In this document: positions 44,645 through 54,124 of the stretch, one piece after another | How the letters are laid out: each line of letters starts with the position of its first letter | How positions within the stretch are numbered: position 1 is the first letter of the stretch | From: Fischerella sp. PCC 9605 | GTDB lineage: Bacteria; Cyanobacteriota; Cyanobacteriia; Cyanobacteriales; Nostocaceae | Length of the DNA: 64,000 nucleotides | Assembly (NCBI RefSeq): GCF_000517105.1 | Contig: NZ_KI912148.1 | Coordinates: 552,518-616,517, forward strand | Direction of reading: 5' to 3' | Position numbers and translations under genes: made by a program | The notes under the pieces: generated by a model | What the model was told of the DNA's origin: nothing | The model's input: the letters and a program-made list of their open reading frames with translations, nothing else | The model's database searches: none

Positions 44645-47413
44645 TTACTTTTGACTCTTTACTTGTTTAGTATCTGCAATTAACTGCCGAAAGCGCTTAT
44701 CCCCTGCGATTAAATCAAAGTCTATATCTGCTTCTGCTTGTTGTTTATATCTGGGGTTAAGATTTATTGCCTTTTGTAAATTTTCCAAAGCTAATTCTAC
44801 TTTTTCTTGTAATGCATAACAAGCTGCTTTGTTGTAATATGCATTGGCATAGTCGGGTTTAATTTTCAAAGCATTGTCAAAGCTTTCAATCGCTTCATCG
44901 TCATAGCCAAGCATGACTAGGGCATAACCCCGGTTATTCCAAGCTTTATAGGAGTCAGGATTGAGTTTAATTGCTTCATCAAAAGATGCGATCGCTTTTT
45001 CATATTGTTCCAAGTCTTGCAGCGCTAGTCCGCGGTTTAACCAAGCAACAGCATCGTCTGGCTTGATTTTTGTAGCTCGATCAAAACAGCTTAAAGCTTC
45101 TTTATGTCGCTGTAAAAATCCTAACGCTACGCCTTTATCGCACCAAGCTTGATGATAATCAGGGTTGATTTTTAGGGCTTGTTCGTAGGAAGCGATCGCG
45201 TCTTTGTATTGCTTCAACCTGCTAAGTGACATACCCCGTTTCAACCAGATTACAGGGTCGTCTGGTTTAATTTTAATGGCTTTTTTGTAGAGAGCGATCG
45301 CATCTTCGTAGCGTCTTTCTGAGAAAAGCATATCTCCCTGTTTGAGATAATCATCAGCAGTCAATTTATCCTCTGGTTGAATAGATTCTGAGTCTTCGGA
45401 TTGCTGTGGTGCTAACTCTATTTTTTCCTGAACATCCGCGATCGCAGCTTCAAGATTAGATTGAGGTGTAATTTCAGAAAATTGCTCCAATAACTGCTCT
45501 TTTTGTTGTTGAGCTTCCATTTGCAATTGTGAGAGTTGAGATAGAAAATCAGACTTTAATTTTTCTAGCTTCTCTAGAATGAAAGATTTTTGTTCTTGTG
45601 CATTCAATTGTAATTCAGAAAATTGAGAAGCAAATTCAGAACCTGATTTTTCTAAACTCTCAAGAGCTAGTTCTTTTCTGCGTTGAGTATCTATCAGCAA
45701 TGCAGAGAGTTGTGAAGCCAACTCCATCTGCAATTTCTCTAATCTCTTCAGAACTCGCTGCTTTTGCTGCTGAGCATCTGACTGTATATCATTAAGTTCA
45801 AATGTTAACTCAGATATTGATTTTTCTAGTTCTGCAAATACCTGGTCTTTTTGTTGTTGAGTGCCTAACTGCATTTGAGTAAGTTGTGCAGTAAATTCCG
45901 CCTGCAATTTCTCCAAACTTTTCAGAACTCGCTGCTTTTGTTGCTGTGTATCAGATTGCACATCATTAAGTTGAGTTGTTAATTCAGATATTGATTTACT
46001 TAGCTCTGCAAATACTTGTTCTTTTTGTTGTTGAGTTCCTATTTGCAACTCAGATAATTGTACTGCAAATTCTGAGTGCGATTTCTGCAAGCTTTCTAGA
46101 ATTTGTTGCTTTTGTTGCTGTACTTCCGACTGCCAACCATTTAACTGAGATGCAAATTGGGATATTAAATCTTGCTTTGATTTTTCTAAATTTGTAAAAG
46201 CTTCTTCTTTTTGTTGTTGACTCACTAACTGCAATTCAGAAATTTGTGTAGTAAATTCTGACTGCAAATTAGTCAAACTTGCCAAAATTTGCTCTTGTTG
46301 TTGCTGAACTTCCGATTGCCATGCCAATAGTTGAGATGTCAATTCCTGGCGTGATTTTTCTAAATCAGCAAATATTTGTCCTTGATTTTGTTGAGTATCT
46401 AATTGCAATTGCACAAGTTGTGCAGCAAATTCTGATTGTAAATTTTCCATACTTTCTAGAATTTGCTGTTTTTGTTGCTGAGCATTTGACTGCACTGCAT
46501 GTAGTTCAGTTGTCAGTTCAGCAATGGATTTATTTATATTTGCTAAGGCTTGCTCTTTTTCTTGTTGAGTACCTAAGTGCAATTCAGTCAGTTGAGCTGA
46601 AAATTCTGCTTGCAATCTTGTTAAACTTTGCAAAAATTGTTCTTGTTGTTGCTGAACTTCCAATTGACGACTAGCCAATTGAGATGTAAAATCTTGGCGT
46701 GATTTATCTAAATCTGCAAAAGTTTGTTCCTTTTGTTTTTCATTCTCGAACTGGAATTCAGATATTTGTGATATGAGTTCTGATTTTAATTTTCCTAATG
46801 TATCAAGAGTTATATTTTTTTGATGTTGAGCATCTAACTCTAATTCAGCCAATCGCGAGCCAAACTCTGATTCTATATTTTTTAATTCTTGTTTCGAGGT
46901 ATTGATTTGTTTTTCTAATTCTGTTATATACTGTGCCTTTGACTGAGATATCTCTGATGGAATTATAGATATCATCTGTTGTCGCAATGCTTCTGCTTCT
47001 TTTTCTAATTCGGCGGTGATGTTTTGGGCTTGTTGTATGCTGCTTTGGGCTGTTTGCTTGACACTGATGAGTTGTTTTTGCAATTCTTCCAGTCCGTTCA
47101 GCTGTTCCATCGTTCTATCAACGATTTCCCGAACTACAGCCCTTCGCAGTAGCCAAAATGATGCAATTACCGCAACTGGAAATAGAGTGAGTATAACTAC
47201 CCAGATATTCAGCAGGCTGCGCGTACGGCCAAAGGCCCTGTCTACTTCAGTTTGGACTAGTTTTTGAATTTGCTGTTCTTGCTGTTGTTGATTAGCAGGG
47301 GGGGGAGATGGTGTGAGTTGAGCGCTGACATCACCAACAGATACCAGGACTGCGGAAAAAACCATAGCGCCTTTCAGCAGAAATGCGTAGAGAATTTGAT
47401 GCTTGCTCTTCAT
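44645..47413 (-). CDS. Membrane-anchored coiled-coil protein with 29-residue repeats and C-terminal TPRs
   Basis: This 922-residue protein has an N-terminal signal-like segment, a Gln-rich linker and a membrane helix (about residues 68-88, IWVVILTLFPVAVIASFWLL). Then comes a helical region of roughly residues 195-655 with 15 full repeats of 29 residues, of the pattern QQQKxxxLxxLEKxxxELxxQLxxxQxxx. One unit carries four extra residues. Six exact 34-residue TPR motifs follow (about 686-889). The last residues, KQVKSQK, are encoded by an AGTCAAA-type repeat. Such proteins form filaments or scaffolds; the role here is unknown. It precedes no obvious partner, but the next two genes on the same strand are also membrane proteins with coiled coils. 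Confidence 0.85.
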   Translation of the reverse strand: MKSKHQILYAFLLKGAMVFSAVLVSVGDVSAQLTPSPPPANQQQQEQQIQKLVQTEVDRAFGRTRSLLNIWVVILTLFPVAVIASFWLLRRAVVREIVDRTMEQLNGLEELQKQLISVKQTAQSSIQQAQNITAELEKEAEALRQQMISIIPSEISQSKAQYITELEKQINTSKQELKNIESEFGSRLAELELDAQHQKNITLDTLGKLKSELISQISEFQFENEKQKEQTFADLDKSRQDFTSQLASRQLEVQQQQEQFLQSLTRLQAEFSAQLTELHLGTQQEKEQALANINKSIAELTTELHAVQSNAQQQKQQILESMENLQSEFAAQLVQLQLDTQQNQGQIFADLEKSRQELTSQLLAWQSEVQQQQEQILASLTNLQSEFTTQISELQLVSQQQKEEAFTNLEKSKQDLISQFASQLNGWQSEVQQQKQQILESLQKSHSEFAVQLSELQIGTQQQKEQVFAELSKSISELTTQLNDVQSDTQQQKQRVLKSLEKLQAEFTAQLTQMQLGTQQQKDQVFAELEKSISELTFELNDIQSDAQQQKQRVLKRLEKLQMELASQLSALLIDTQRRKELALESLEKSGSEFASQFSELQLNAQEQKSFILEKLEKLKSDFLSQLSQLQMEAQQQKEQLLEQFSEITPQSNLEAAIADVQEKIELAPQQSEDSESIQPEDKLTADDYLKQGDMLFSERRYEDAIALYKKAIKIKPDDPVIWLKRGMSLSRLKQYKDAIASYEQALKINPDYHQAWCDKGVALGFLQRHKEALSCFDRATKIKPDDAVAWLNRGLALQDLEQYEKAIASFDEAIKLNPDSYKAWNNRGYALVMLGYDDEAIESFDNALKIKPDYANAYYNKAACYALQEKVELALENLQKAINLNPRYKQQAEADIDFDLIAGDKRFRQLIADTKQVKSQK
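45470..46828 (-). repeat. 87-bp coding repeats (29-residue units)
   Basis: There are fifteen in-frame units of about 87 bp. Adjacent units alternate between two subtypes (one with QILESL-type and one with QVFAEL-type starts), which suggests growth by duplication of two-unit, 174-bp blocks. Confidence 0.8.
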
Positions 47414-47626
47414 GAGTAAACCATCCTTAATCCGTTGGTTAATTTTGAAGCGGCGTGCCTATTTCCAATCTACCAGCCCTGATTTGAGGTTGCAGCAATC
47501 TTGGACAGAACCCACTCTCCATCATAGAACAAGGACGTTCTTGGTTGTTTGTTGCGCCAAACATCTACATTATTAACAACAAACAAGCACCTAGACAAAA
47601 TTTTTTCACCAATTTAAGTCAAATTG

Positions 47627-48862
47627 CTAAATCTGCACTTGAGCTTCTTTGATATGTTTTTCTGCTTGCTTCCAAATATTTATCAGAGTATCATTAAGCC
47701 GAATATATTTTTTTCTGAAGATATTAGAATTAACTGGTACTTGATATTTTTGAGTTAACGGTACACCTTTGATAGCGAAACTACTAGGCAACCATAATAC
47801 CCGTCGCAATTCTAAGAAGCCAGCAGATATAGAAGTAGAACAATTACCTTCGTGGCAATAACGCCAGATAATTTGAGCATCGTTGTAGCAGTTTAAGGCT
47901 TTCGACAATGCTTTGACACTATCATGATTCTTGATTGCTGGTGATTGTTGAATAATCTCGTTAAACTTAGACTTGAGCTTGTTAAGCTGAGCGGAATACT
48001 CCTGATATTCCATCTTTGTATCCACTGCTGTCGCGAAATTATACGAATTATTCACAAAAGATTCTAATTTGAGATTAGCAATTTTATATTTAATATCTGC
48101 TAATTTCTGCTGATAAGTCGATAAAAGGTTTTTACTCCTTTCTGATACAGTTGTACCAGGCGGAATAGTTTCTAAAACTTGAATAGCATTTTTTATTTTA
48201 GATTCTGCCTCACCTAAAGAATCTAGATCAGGCTGATTTTGATTAATTTTGTCTACTTCTCTATTCAATGCTTCTGAACTATTAAAAGCAGTAATTGCTA
48301 TTTGTTCTTTCTCAATGCGTTGATTAAGTCCACCCAACTTAATTTGATATTGTTTTAATTCTTGTTGAGCTTTTGCATAAATATTTACATCTGGTGGGAT
48401 ATTTTTCAAGCTAGCGATCGCTTTGGCTAAATCTGAGTAAATAGCCTGCCATGACTGTAGAGAAATAATAGTATTTTCATCAACACCTAAAGCCTTTTCG
48501 CTTAGCTTTTTAGCAGTAAAAAAGTTTTCTGTTACCTGGGCAGTTTTTATACAACTAGAAAAATTAGTGAGTTCACTCTGGATCTGTTGATAAGCGAAAC
48601 CAGGTAGATTGGGAATGCTCTGCAATAGCTTAGCAGCTTGATTAACTTTTTGGGAAGAATCTAGGACATTAGTATCAGCCGCAAAACTAGTTTGGCACAA
48701 CTGCGTCAAGAACATCTGAGCTTGCTGAATTTTTTTATCTTGCTCTTGCTTAAATTTAATCCAACCAATAAATCCACTAGCCACTAAAAGTGCCGAAATG
48801 AAGACTATCAATAAATGTTTTTTATCTGGTGTTTTGGTTTTCCTGCTTTCAGCAATAGCCAT
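47627..48862 (-). CDS. Membrane-anchored coiled-coil protein of unknown function
   Basis: This 411-residue protein has a basic N-terminus (SRKTKTPDKKH), one membrane helix (LLIVFISALLVASGFIGWI, about residues 17-35) and a long, mostly helical outer or inner part. Three places carry a related segment of the type A-x-L-x-x-IP followed by a helix (LLQSIPNLPGFAYQQ, SLKNIPPDVNIYAKAQ, VLETIPPGTTVSERS). A similar segment occurs in the C-terminal tail of the neighbouring Ser/Thr kinase. I do not recognise a family. ATG at 48862 is clear. The gene is on the same strand as the kinase, upstream of the coiled-coil/TPR gene and downstream of an 800-base gap. Confidence 0.7.
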   Translation of the reverse strand: MAIAESRKTKTPDKKHLLIVFISALLVASGFIGWIKFKQEQDKKIQQAQMFLTQLCQTSFAADTNVLDSSQKVNQAAKLLQSIPNLPGFAYQQIQSELTNFSSCIKTAQVTENFFTAKKLSEKALGVDENTIISLQSWQAIYSDLAKAIASLKNIPPDVNIYAKAQQELKQYQIKLGGLNQRIEKEQIAITAFNSSEALNREVDKINQNQPDLDSLGEAESKIKNAIQVLETIPPGTTVSERSKNLLSTYQQKLADIKYKIANLKLESFVNNSYNFATAVDTKMEYQEYSAQLNKLKSKFNEIIQQSPAIKNHDSVKALSKALNCYNDAQIIWRYCHEGNCSTSISAGFLELRRVLWLPSSFAIKGVPLTQKYQVPVNSNIFRKKYIRLNDTLINIWKQAEKHIKEAQVQI

Positions 48863-49668
48863 AGCTGCACTCCCAAAAAGTCTGAATGAGGCGAGTAATT
48901 ATAAAGTCACTTCTAGCTTTAGCTGGAGTTTTAAAGTTCATAAAATTATTACTTGAAAGGTACCAACCAGAATCTCAGCTAGCTCAATGCAAAAAGGTAT
49001 GAATTTTAACAGGCTTTTGCTTTGATAAAGTGATTTCTGTTAATATTACCAAGTTTTATTGAGTTTATTTCGTTAATTTTAAGATAAAATAGTGAGGAAC
49101 TTGTAAAGATATAGAGCTGCTGAAAGATAGTGGTGAGTAACGTCAAGCGTGGATATACAGCTAGTCCATATATTTTTTTGTCTAATATGTTGCAATTCAC
49201 TTAAAAATAAGATAAAAAATTAGATAAAACTTAAAGATTGTGTAGTGAAGTAGTGGTACTGCGATCGCCTTTCACTACATCAACATTAAAGAAATAATTC
49301 AATTCAAGTAACTGTCACAAAGTGTATATACTAAGACGGATCGCAAAGGGAATAAAAAATATGATATTTCCTCTGCCCTCTTGATGAATTCACAAATTCT
49401 CGCTCTATAGGAATCCGGTTTGATTATTGAAAAAATCTAAGTACACGTAGGGTGTGTTATCGGCGAGAGTACGGCACCAAAAACTTAGAATGGTGCGTTA
49501 GCCTTTGGCGTAACGCAACGGCAATAAAGGGGGAGGAAAATCCACACCCTTTTTTGCCTCCCCTACGTATCTTTTCAAAAATCAAATATTAGTCCTATTA
49601 TGAAGTACTATGCCATGCTCTTAGGGGTGAGTCGTTAACGTAGTGTAACGGACTCTATTAAGCACTCA
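48863..49668. other. Long intergenic region with dispersed repeats
   Basis: This region of 800 bases has no supported gene. Its second half carries dispersed repeat sequence: GTAGGGTGTGTTATCGGCG, GGTGCGTTAGCC and GCGTAACGCAACGG around 49446-49530, and an inverted repeat GAGTCGTTAACG / GTAACGGACTC near 49629-49655. A short frame at 49006-49200 has no protein-like features. Confidence 0.5.
49446..49530. repeat. GTAGGGTGTGTTA / GGTGCGTTA dispersed repeat
   Basis: GTAGGGTGTGTTA, GGTGCGTTAGCC and GCGTAACGCA are parts of a dispersed repeat I recognise from cyanobacterial intergenic regions. The sequence lies behind the kinase gene. Confidence 0.55.
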
Positions 49669-51594
49669 CTATTGGGGTTTTTCTTGGGAATTAGAATCAG
49701 GTTTGCCTCCCTGAGGCTGCTTTTTTTTGGCGAGATTTTCGGCAGCTTGCTTAAATAATGGTTCTATTTTCTTTCGCCAGTATTTAAGATTGGGCAATTT
49801 TTCTGGAGTGTTTTTATAAGCTAAAACTTTATCCCATTGACCATTATCAAGTGCCTGATTAATATCATTAAATAAAGCTTCCGATTTTGCCCAATCTTGC
49901 TGCCATTGGGTAATCATTTCTGCCGTTTCTTTAAAACTAGAAGCACTGACTGGTATAGACTTAATCTGTTCGACAGCACCATCTAAATCTCCAGATTCAT
50001 ACTTCTCTCTAGCTTGTTCGAGAATGTTGGCAGTGCTTGAATTGGGGATTTTCCCTTTCGATTTCCCTGACTCTGATGTTGGTGAAGATGACGATTCCAA
50101 TGTTTCTGGCGGTGAAGTTTCTACATCCACCACAGGTTTTGGCTTGGGAACTGGACGCCTGGCAATGATGGTATTATCATCTACTGTTTTGACTGCAATG
50201 CCCTTGTCTCGCAGGCAAGTAACCCATTCTTCATTATTTTTGATCGCATCGGAGTATATCCAAGCGGAATTTTTTGGGTCAAGTTTCACTTCCACCCAAC
50301 CACCTTTTGTTCGTTTGCCGGTTACTTCAAACTTAGTGCCACCTTTAACAGTTTGCACGATATTATTACTAGCGATCGCACTTGGTTCAGAACGGATATT
50401 AGCTTTGTTATAGCCAACCATAGCCAAGCAGTTGTGTGCTGTAGTTGTAGTCTCATGACCTCCTGAAATGTTGGCAGTAAAATTTTGTACATTCTTAACC
50501 AAAAATGGAGTAATTGCAGCAGCACTACCAGCCAAAATCACTATAATCCCTAGCTGCAATAAATCGAGACCACTCGAACTTCTTGAGACGGAGACGGGTT
50601 TAGGGGCTGCTTTTGGGGTTGGGGATACAGAATTTGCGGGTGCAACAGCGATAGTTTTCTGCTGAGACTGAATTGATGGGGATTTGACAAGCTGGTAGCC
50701 AGAATTTTTGGGGTATTGTGCAGACTGTGGGTGGATACCAAGAGATTGCAATGCTTGCAGCGCTTCTGTAGCGGTTTGATAGCGGTCTTTAAAGTGATAA
50801 CGTATCATGTTGGTCAGTACCGCCGCTAAATTTTTGTTGACAGGTACTAAATTGTGCCAAAGGATTTCGCCAGTTTGGGCGTCTTCTTGCAAATCCATTG
50901 GCCCGACTCCCGTCAACGCTTGAATGGCAATGATACCCAAAGCATAGATATCACTGTTGGGGCGGGGTTTGCCTTGTCCTTGTTCGGTGGGCATATAACC
51001 GGGAGTGCCAATGGCTACTGTCGCAGAGAACTGTCCGGCTGCGTTTAACTCTGCATATCCGGAGGGCGATGTATCGGCAAAACCCACTTCACGTGTACGT
51101 AATCGTTTGACAGCCCCAAAGTCTACTAAAACTAATTTATTATCCGAGTCGCGACGGATGAGATTTTCTGGCTTGATATCACGGTGAATTACGCCTTGGT
51201 TGTGGACAAATTCTAGGATACCCAGAACTTCTATTAACAAATCGATAACTTCGGCTTCAGTCCACATTTCACCAGGAATCAGTTCATCAATGAGGGGATG
51301 TCCTTCAATGAATTCTTGTACTAAGTAGAATTCTTGGTTTTCGTCAAAATAAGCCAAAAGTCGGGGAATTTGGTCGTGATTACCTAACTTTTCTAAAGTT
51401 TCGGCTTCACTGTGAAACAAGCGCTTGGCAGTATTAAACACTGAGGAATCCGCACTGACTGGCTTGAGGTGCTTGACCACACAAATTGGGTTTCCCGGTC
51501 GTTTTGTATCTTCGGCAATGTAGGTTTCACCAAATCCTCCTGTTGCCAGAACTCGGATGATTTGGTAACGGTGGTCTAATAACTTGCCAATCAT
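49669..51594 (-). CDS. Ser/Thr protein kinase with SH3b domain and helical tail
   Basis: This 641-residue protein has an N-terminal kinase domain (residues about 10-275): Gly loop ATGGFGETYIAED, catalytic Lys in CVVKHLKP, HRDIKPENLI, DFG in LVDFGAVKRL, and GTPGYMPTEQ. A Pro/Ser-rich linker and a membrane helix (about 345-367, LLQLGIIVILAGSAAAITPFL) follow, then a bacterial SH3 domain (about 395-460) and a tail with a TPR-like helical module (about 530-620, AVEQIKSIP...). The outer part may sense the cell wall or a ligand. ATG at 51594 has GGGAGGGAAC immediately upstream. The tail resembles repeats in the adjacent gene at 47627. The target is unknown. Confidence 0.9.
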   Translation of the reverse strand: MIGKLLDHRYQIIRVLATGGFGETYIAEDTKRPGNPICVVKHLKPVSADSSVFNTAKRLFHSEAETLEKLGNHDQIPRLLAYFDENQEFYLVQEFIEGHPLIDELIPGEMWTEAEVIDLLIEVLGILEFVHNQGVIHRDIKPENLIRRDSDNKLVLVDFGAVKRLRTREVGFADTSPSGYAELNAAGQFSATVAIGTPGYMPTEQGQGKPRPNSDIYALGIIAIQALTGVGPMDLQEDAQTGEILWHNLVPVNKNLAAVLTNMIRYHFKDRYQTATEALQALQSLGIHPQSAQYPKNSGYQLVKSPSIQSQQKTIAVAPANSVSPTPKAAPKPVSVSRSSSGLDLLQLGIIVILAGSAAAITPFLVKNVQNFTANISGGHETTTTAHNCLAMVGYNKANIRSEPSAIASNNIVQTVKGGTKFEVTGKRTKGGWVEVKLDPKNSAWIYSDAIKNNEEWVTCLRDKGIAVKTVDDNTIIARRPVPKPKPVVDVETSPPETLESSSSPTSESGKSKGKIPNSSTANILEQAREKYESGDLDGAVEQIKSIPVSASSFKETAEMITQWQQDWAKSEALFNDINQALDNGQWDKVLAYKNTPEKLPNLKYWRKKIEPLFKQAAENLAKKKQPQGGKPDSNSQEKPQ

Positions 51595-51758
51595 GTTCCC
51601 TCCCCACTGTTAACACCCAAATTTTCAGGATGGTAATAAATATCTCCAAACTTTTCTCAATAAAATCCGCTATCTTGAGAAAAGATTTGGATGTAAAACC
51701 CAGTTTTTTAATAAATACACCTTGTTAATTCTGCTTTCAATAACATTTTTTCATACCC

Positions 51759-52247
51759 ATGCCACCTAAAATAACCAACTCAATCGCGTGGCAGCAGGCT
51801 GAACTCCTCATGCAACCTGCTTTCATTCGCGTTGTAGATAATATTCGCAAGCTGCTGGATGTATCTGATTGGAAGGGAACATACCAGGATGTACTGATTT
51901 GGCCCCCAGACACTTCAGATGACACAAAAGCTGTTGTCACAGGGCTTTTGCAAGAACTGGAAGCTGCTACACCAGAGAAAGCTGTGGAAATTAGAGAGAC
52001 ACTTGCCCGTATGCCAATGCCCCATCCAGGATATCACTTGTGTTTGCAGCGTCAAGAGCAAGAAGTAAACGTTGATTTGTGGGAATTGTGTTATCAAGTG
52101 TGTTTTCTTGACTACAATCCTTTAATCAATCATGCAGTTGAGATTGATACTAGTTTAATCGATGAGGTCGGTGATGTGAACTGGCACAGGTTAGATACCA
52201 AGGCGAAGGAGTTAGTTGAAGGAGTGTTTGCAAGTTTACCGGAGTGA
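51759..52247 (+). CDS. Conserved-looking soluble protein, unknown function
   Basis: This 162-residue acidic protein has no signal or membrane segment. It has helical segments and motifs such as WQQAELLMQPAFIRVVDNI, MPMPHPGYHLCL and VCFLDYNPL. I have a weak memory of similar proteins in cyanobacteria but cannot give a family name. The ATG at 51759 is the natural start. It is divergent from the kinase gene. A clear intrinsic terminator follows its stop codon at 52262-52293. Confidence 0.7.
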   Translation: MPPKITNSIAWQQAELLMQPAFIRVVDNIRKLLDVSDWKGTYQDVLIWPPDTSDDTKAVVTGLLQELEAATPEKAVEIRETLARMPMPHPGYHLCLQRQEQEVNVDLWELCYQVCFLDYNPLINHAVEIDTSLIDEVGDVNWHRLDTKAKELVEGVFASLPE

Positions 52248-52261
52248 CCTCACAAGAACTG

Positions 52262-52293
52262 CCCCTCTCCGCTTGCGGAGAGGGGAGTTTTTT
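52262..52293 (+). terminator. Rho-independent terminator
   Basis: CCCCTCTCCGC and GCGGAGAGGGG form an 11-bp perfect stem with a 2-base loop, followed by AG and TTTTTT, 15 bases after the stop codon at 52247. Confidence 0.88.
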
Positions 52294-52319
52294 GGATGAA
52301 CTACGAAAAAGAGATAAAG

Positions 52320-52410
52320 GGGGCGATCGCTTTTTCGTTATGTTGCAAAATAGCCCACAGGCTGGAAGCCTGAGGCTGTACGAATGAAGCCCGCGAAGAC
52401 GGGCTGGGAG
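52320..52410. repeat. Dispersed repeat with AGGCTGGAAGCCT hairpin
   Basis: CACAGGCTGGAAGCCTGAGGC and AAGCCCGCGAAGACGGGCT are two adjoining short hairpins. I recognise this as a common cyanobacterial intergenic repeat. Confidence 0.55.
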
Positions 52411-52547
52411 GTTCTTCTATTGAGAATTTTTTGCTGACACTTGCCTGATTTCTGCATAAATAAACGTTAGCTTCACCTATTTGATAGATAGAAGGATTCA
52501 CTAGACTGAATTTTTGATGCATAAAAAATTAGAATCAGGTGCAAACT

Positions 52548-53027
52548 ATGAGTAACGAATTTAAACGAGGCGATCGCGTGGTTGTGAAACCTTTCTTTGG
52601 TGGTCTTTTTAATCGATATAACGAACAACACGGCAAGGTAGTAAGTATTAACGGCAACCAAGTAAAAGTAGAATTTGATGACAAAGAATATGGGACTCAG
52701 GATATTTCAGGGGACATTTTATCTAAAGAGAGCTTTGAACCACATGAAGTGAATGCTGAAATAGAAAATGTTGGCAAGCACTTTCAGGAAGTATTCCCCA
52801 AACTATCGGGAACAATGGGAGAACAAATGAAAAAAGAGCTACCCAATCATTTGGGATATCTCAAGAATGCTCAAGCATCTAATGATAAATCTTCGGTTTT
52901 AATAGAATCTAACTACCTGCTGGGATCGCTTCAAGTTATACGTAATACTGAATCTGAGCTTAAAGATTGGGGAGAAGAGGTAGAAGTTAGTCTAGATAAA
53001 ATACAATGGTGGGCTAAAAATCTGTAA
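52548..53027 (+). CDS. Small protein with KOW/SH3-like start, unknown function
   Basis: This 159-residue protein begins MSNEFKRGDRVVVKPFFGG and continues with GKVVSINGNQVKVEFDD, a barrel-like segment similar to KOW or SH3-like domains that bind nucleic acid or protein. The remaining two thirds are helical and acidic, with many Glu and Lys. No named family is recognised. A start at 52539 would add three residues. ATG at 52548 fits the GGTGCAAACT spacing to an AGG at about 52536. There is no signal and no neighbour that suggests a role. Confidence 0.65.
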   Translation: MSNEFKRGDRVVVKPFFGGLFNRYNEQHGKVVSINGNQVKVEFDDKEYGTQDISGDILSKESFEPHEVNAEIENVGKHFQEVFPKLSGTMGEQMKKELPNHLGYLKNAQASNDKSSVLIESNYLLGSLQVIRNTESELKDWGEEVEVSLDKIQWWAKNL

Positions 53028-53083
53028 CGATCGCTGATTTTCATAACTAACATCAAGTCCAGCTAATTCATGTTCATTAAAAA

Positions 53084-53144
53084 CCCTCACCCCGTCCTGT
53101 CGGACACCCCTCTCCCAACTAGGGAGAGGGGAAGGGGGTGAGGG
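53084..53144. repeat. CCCTCACCCC / GGGGTGAGGG hairpin repeat
   Basis: A 10-bp perfect outer stem (53084-53093, 53135-53144) encloses a second CCCCTCTCCC / GGGAGAGGGG stem. It is a cyanobacterial dispersed repeat, related to 20763-20814. Confidence 0.85.
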
Positions 53145-53263
53145 CAGATACGATAACTAATCAAACGGATTTGATATAAGACCACAAACGCGATCGCAAC
53201 TGACAAATGCATCATTCCTGTACCATTTAAGCGGAAACCAATCTCTCCACGAGTAGTTCTGCA

Positions 53264-54103
53264 ATGATGCCCATACGCCAAACTCTATCAAAGCCTGAGA
53301 TTCAACTTTCTTATTTAGAGTGGAACCAAGGTCAAGAACCTTTACTCTTGCTACACGGTTTAGCCGACCATGCCCTAGTTTGGTCTAGCTTGGGAGATTA
53401 TCTAGCAGCAGATTACCATATAGTCGCGCTAGATATGCGCGGTCATGGGGAAAGTAGCAAGCCAGAGAAAGACTATCGCTTTGAAAGTGCGATCGCAGAC
53501 CTAGAAGCATTGATGGATAAACTAGGATGGGCAAGCACTCATGTGGTGGCGCACTCTTGGAGTGGTAAATTAGCTTGCATTTGGGCAAGGCAACATCCAG
53601 AACGGTTGCGGAGTATGATTCTTGTTGATCCGATTTTCATCTGGAAAATGCCCAGCTTGTTTAAGCTAACATTTCCGTTGTTGTATCGCGTTTTGTCGTT
53701 TCTCAAAACGATGGGCCCCTTTGCTAGTTACGAAGAAGCCGAACAACAAGCGCGTCAGTTGACTGAATATCAAGGATGGAGTCCCCTACAACAGCAAGTT
53801 TTTCAAGCAGGTATCGAACAAAAACAGGATGGTAGCTGGGGTAGTAAGTTTACAATTGCCGCCCGCGATCGCATTTTTGAGGAAGTCATACAGATCCCCG
53901 GTTTAACAGTCCCCATTCACACTCCCGCCCTGTTTGTACAGCCAGAAAAAGGAGTTAACCGCCAAGATTGGCAACTCAAGCCCTACAAAACATACCTGAA
54001 AAATTTACGTTTATGCAAAGTTCCTGGCAATCATTGGCCGTTTTTGAGTCAGCCAGAGGCTTTTAACCAAACTGTAGAAGCTTTCTTGAAGGAAAATAAA
54101 TAA
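53264..54103 (+). CDS. Alpha/beta hydrolase
   Basis: This 279-residue protein has the canonical fold: LLLLHGLADHALVW (oxyanion region), VALDMRGHGESSKP, the nucleophile elbow VVAHSWSGKLA, an acid candidate in the ALFVQPE region, and catalytic His in VPGNHWPFLSQ. The elbow reads A-H-S-W-S-G instead of G-x-S-x-G. This variant is seen in other members of the family. The substrate is unknown. MM at the start leaves two possible Met codons at 53264 and 53267. No signal peptide is present. It is followed 22 bases later by the convergent ChaB gene. Confidence 0.87.
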   Translation: MMPIRQTLSKPEIQLSYLEWNQGQEPLLLLHGLADHALVWSSLGDYLAADYHIVALDMRGHGESSKPEKDYRFESAIADLEALMDKLGWASTHVVAHSWSGKLACIWARQHPERLRSMILVDPIFIWKMPSLFKLTFPLLYRVLSFLKTMGPFASYEEAEQQARQLTEYQGWSPLQQQVFQAGIEQKQDGSWGSKFTIAARDRIFEEVIQIPGLTVPIHTPALFVQPEKGVNRQDWQLKPYKTYLKNLRLCKVPGNHWPFLSQPEAFNQTVEAFLKENK

Positions 54104-54124
54104 TCAGCGCAAAGATATGTAGTC

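Noticed and set aside
49006-49200. 64-codon minus-strand frame in the gap behind the kinase gene region
   Set aside because: It is AT-rich, with no ribosome-binding site and no similarity that I recognise; its composition is that of random intergenic DNA.
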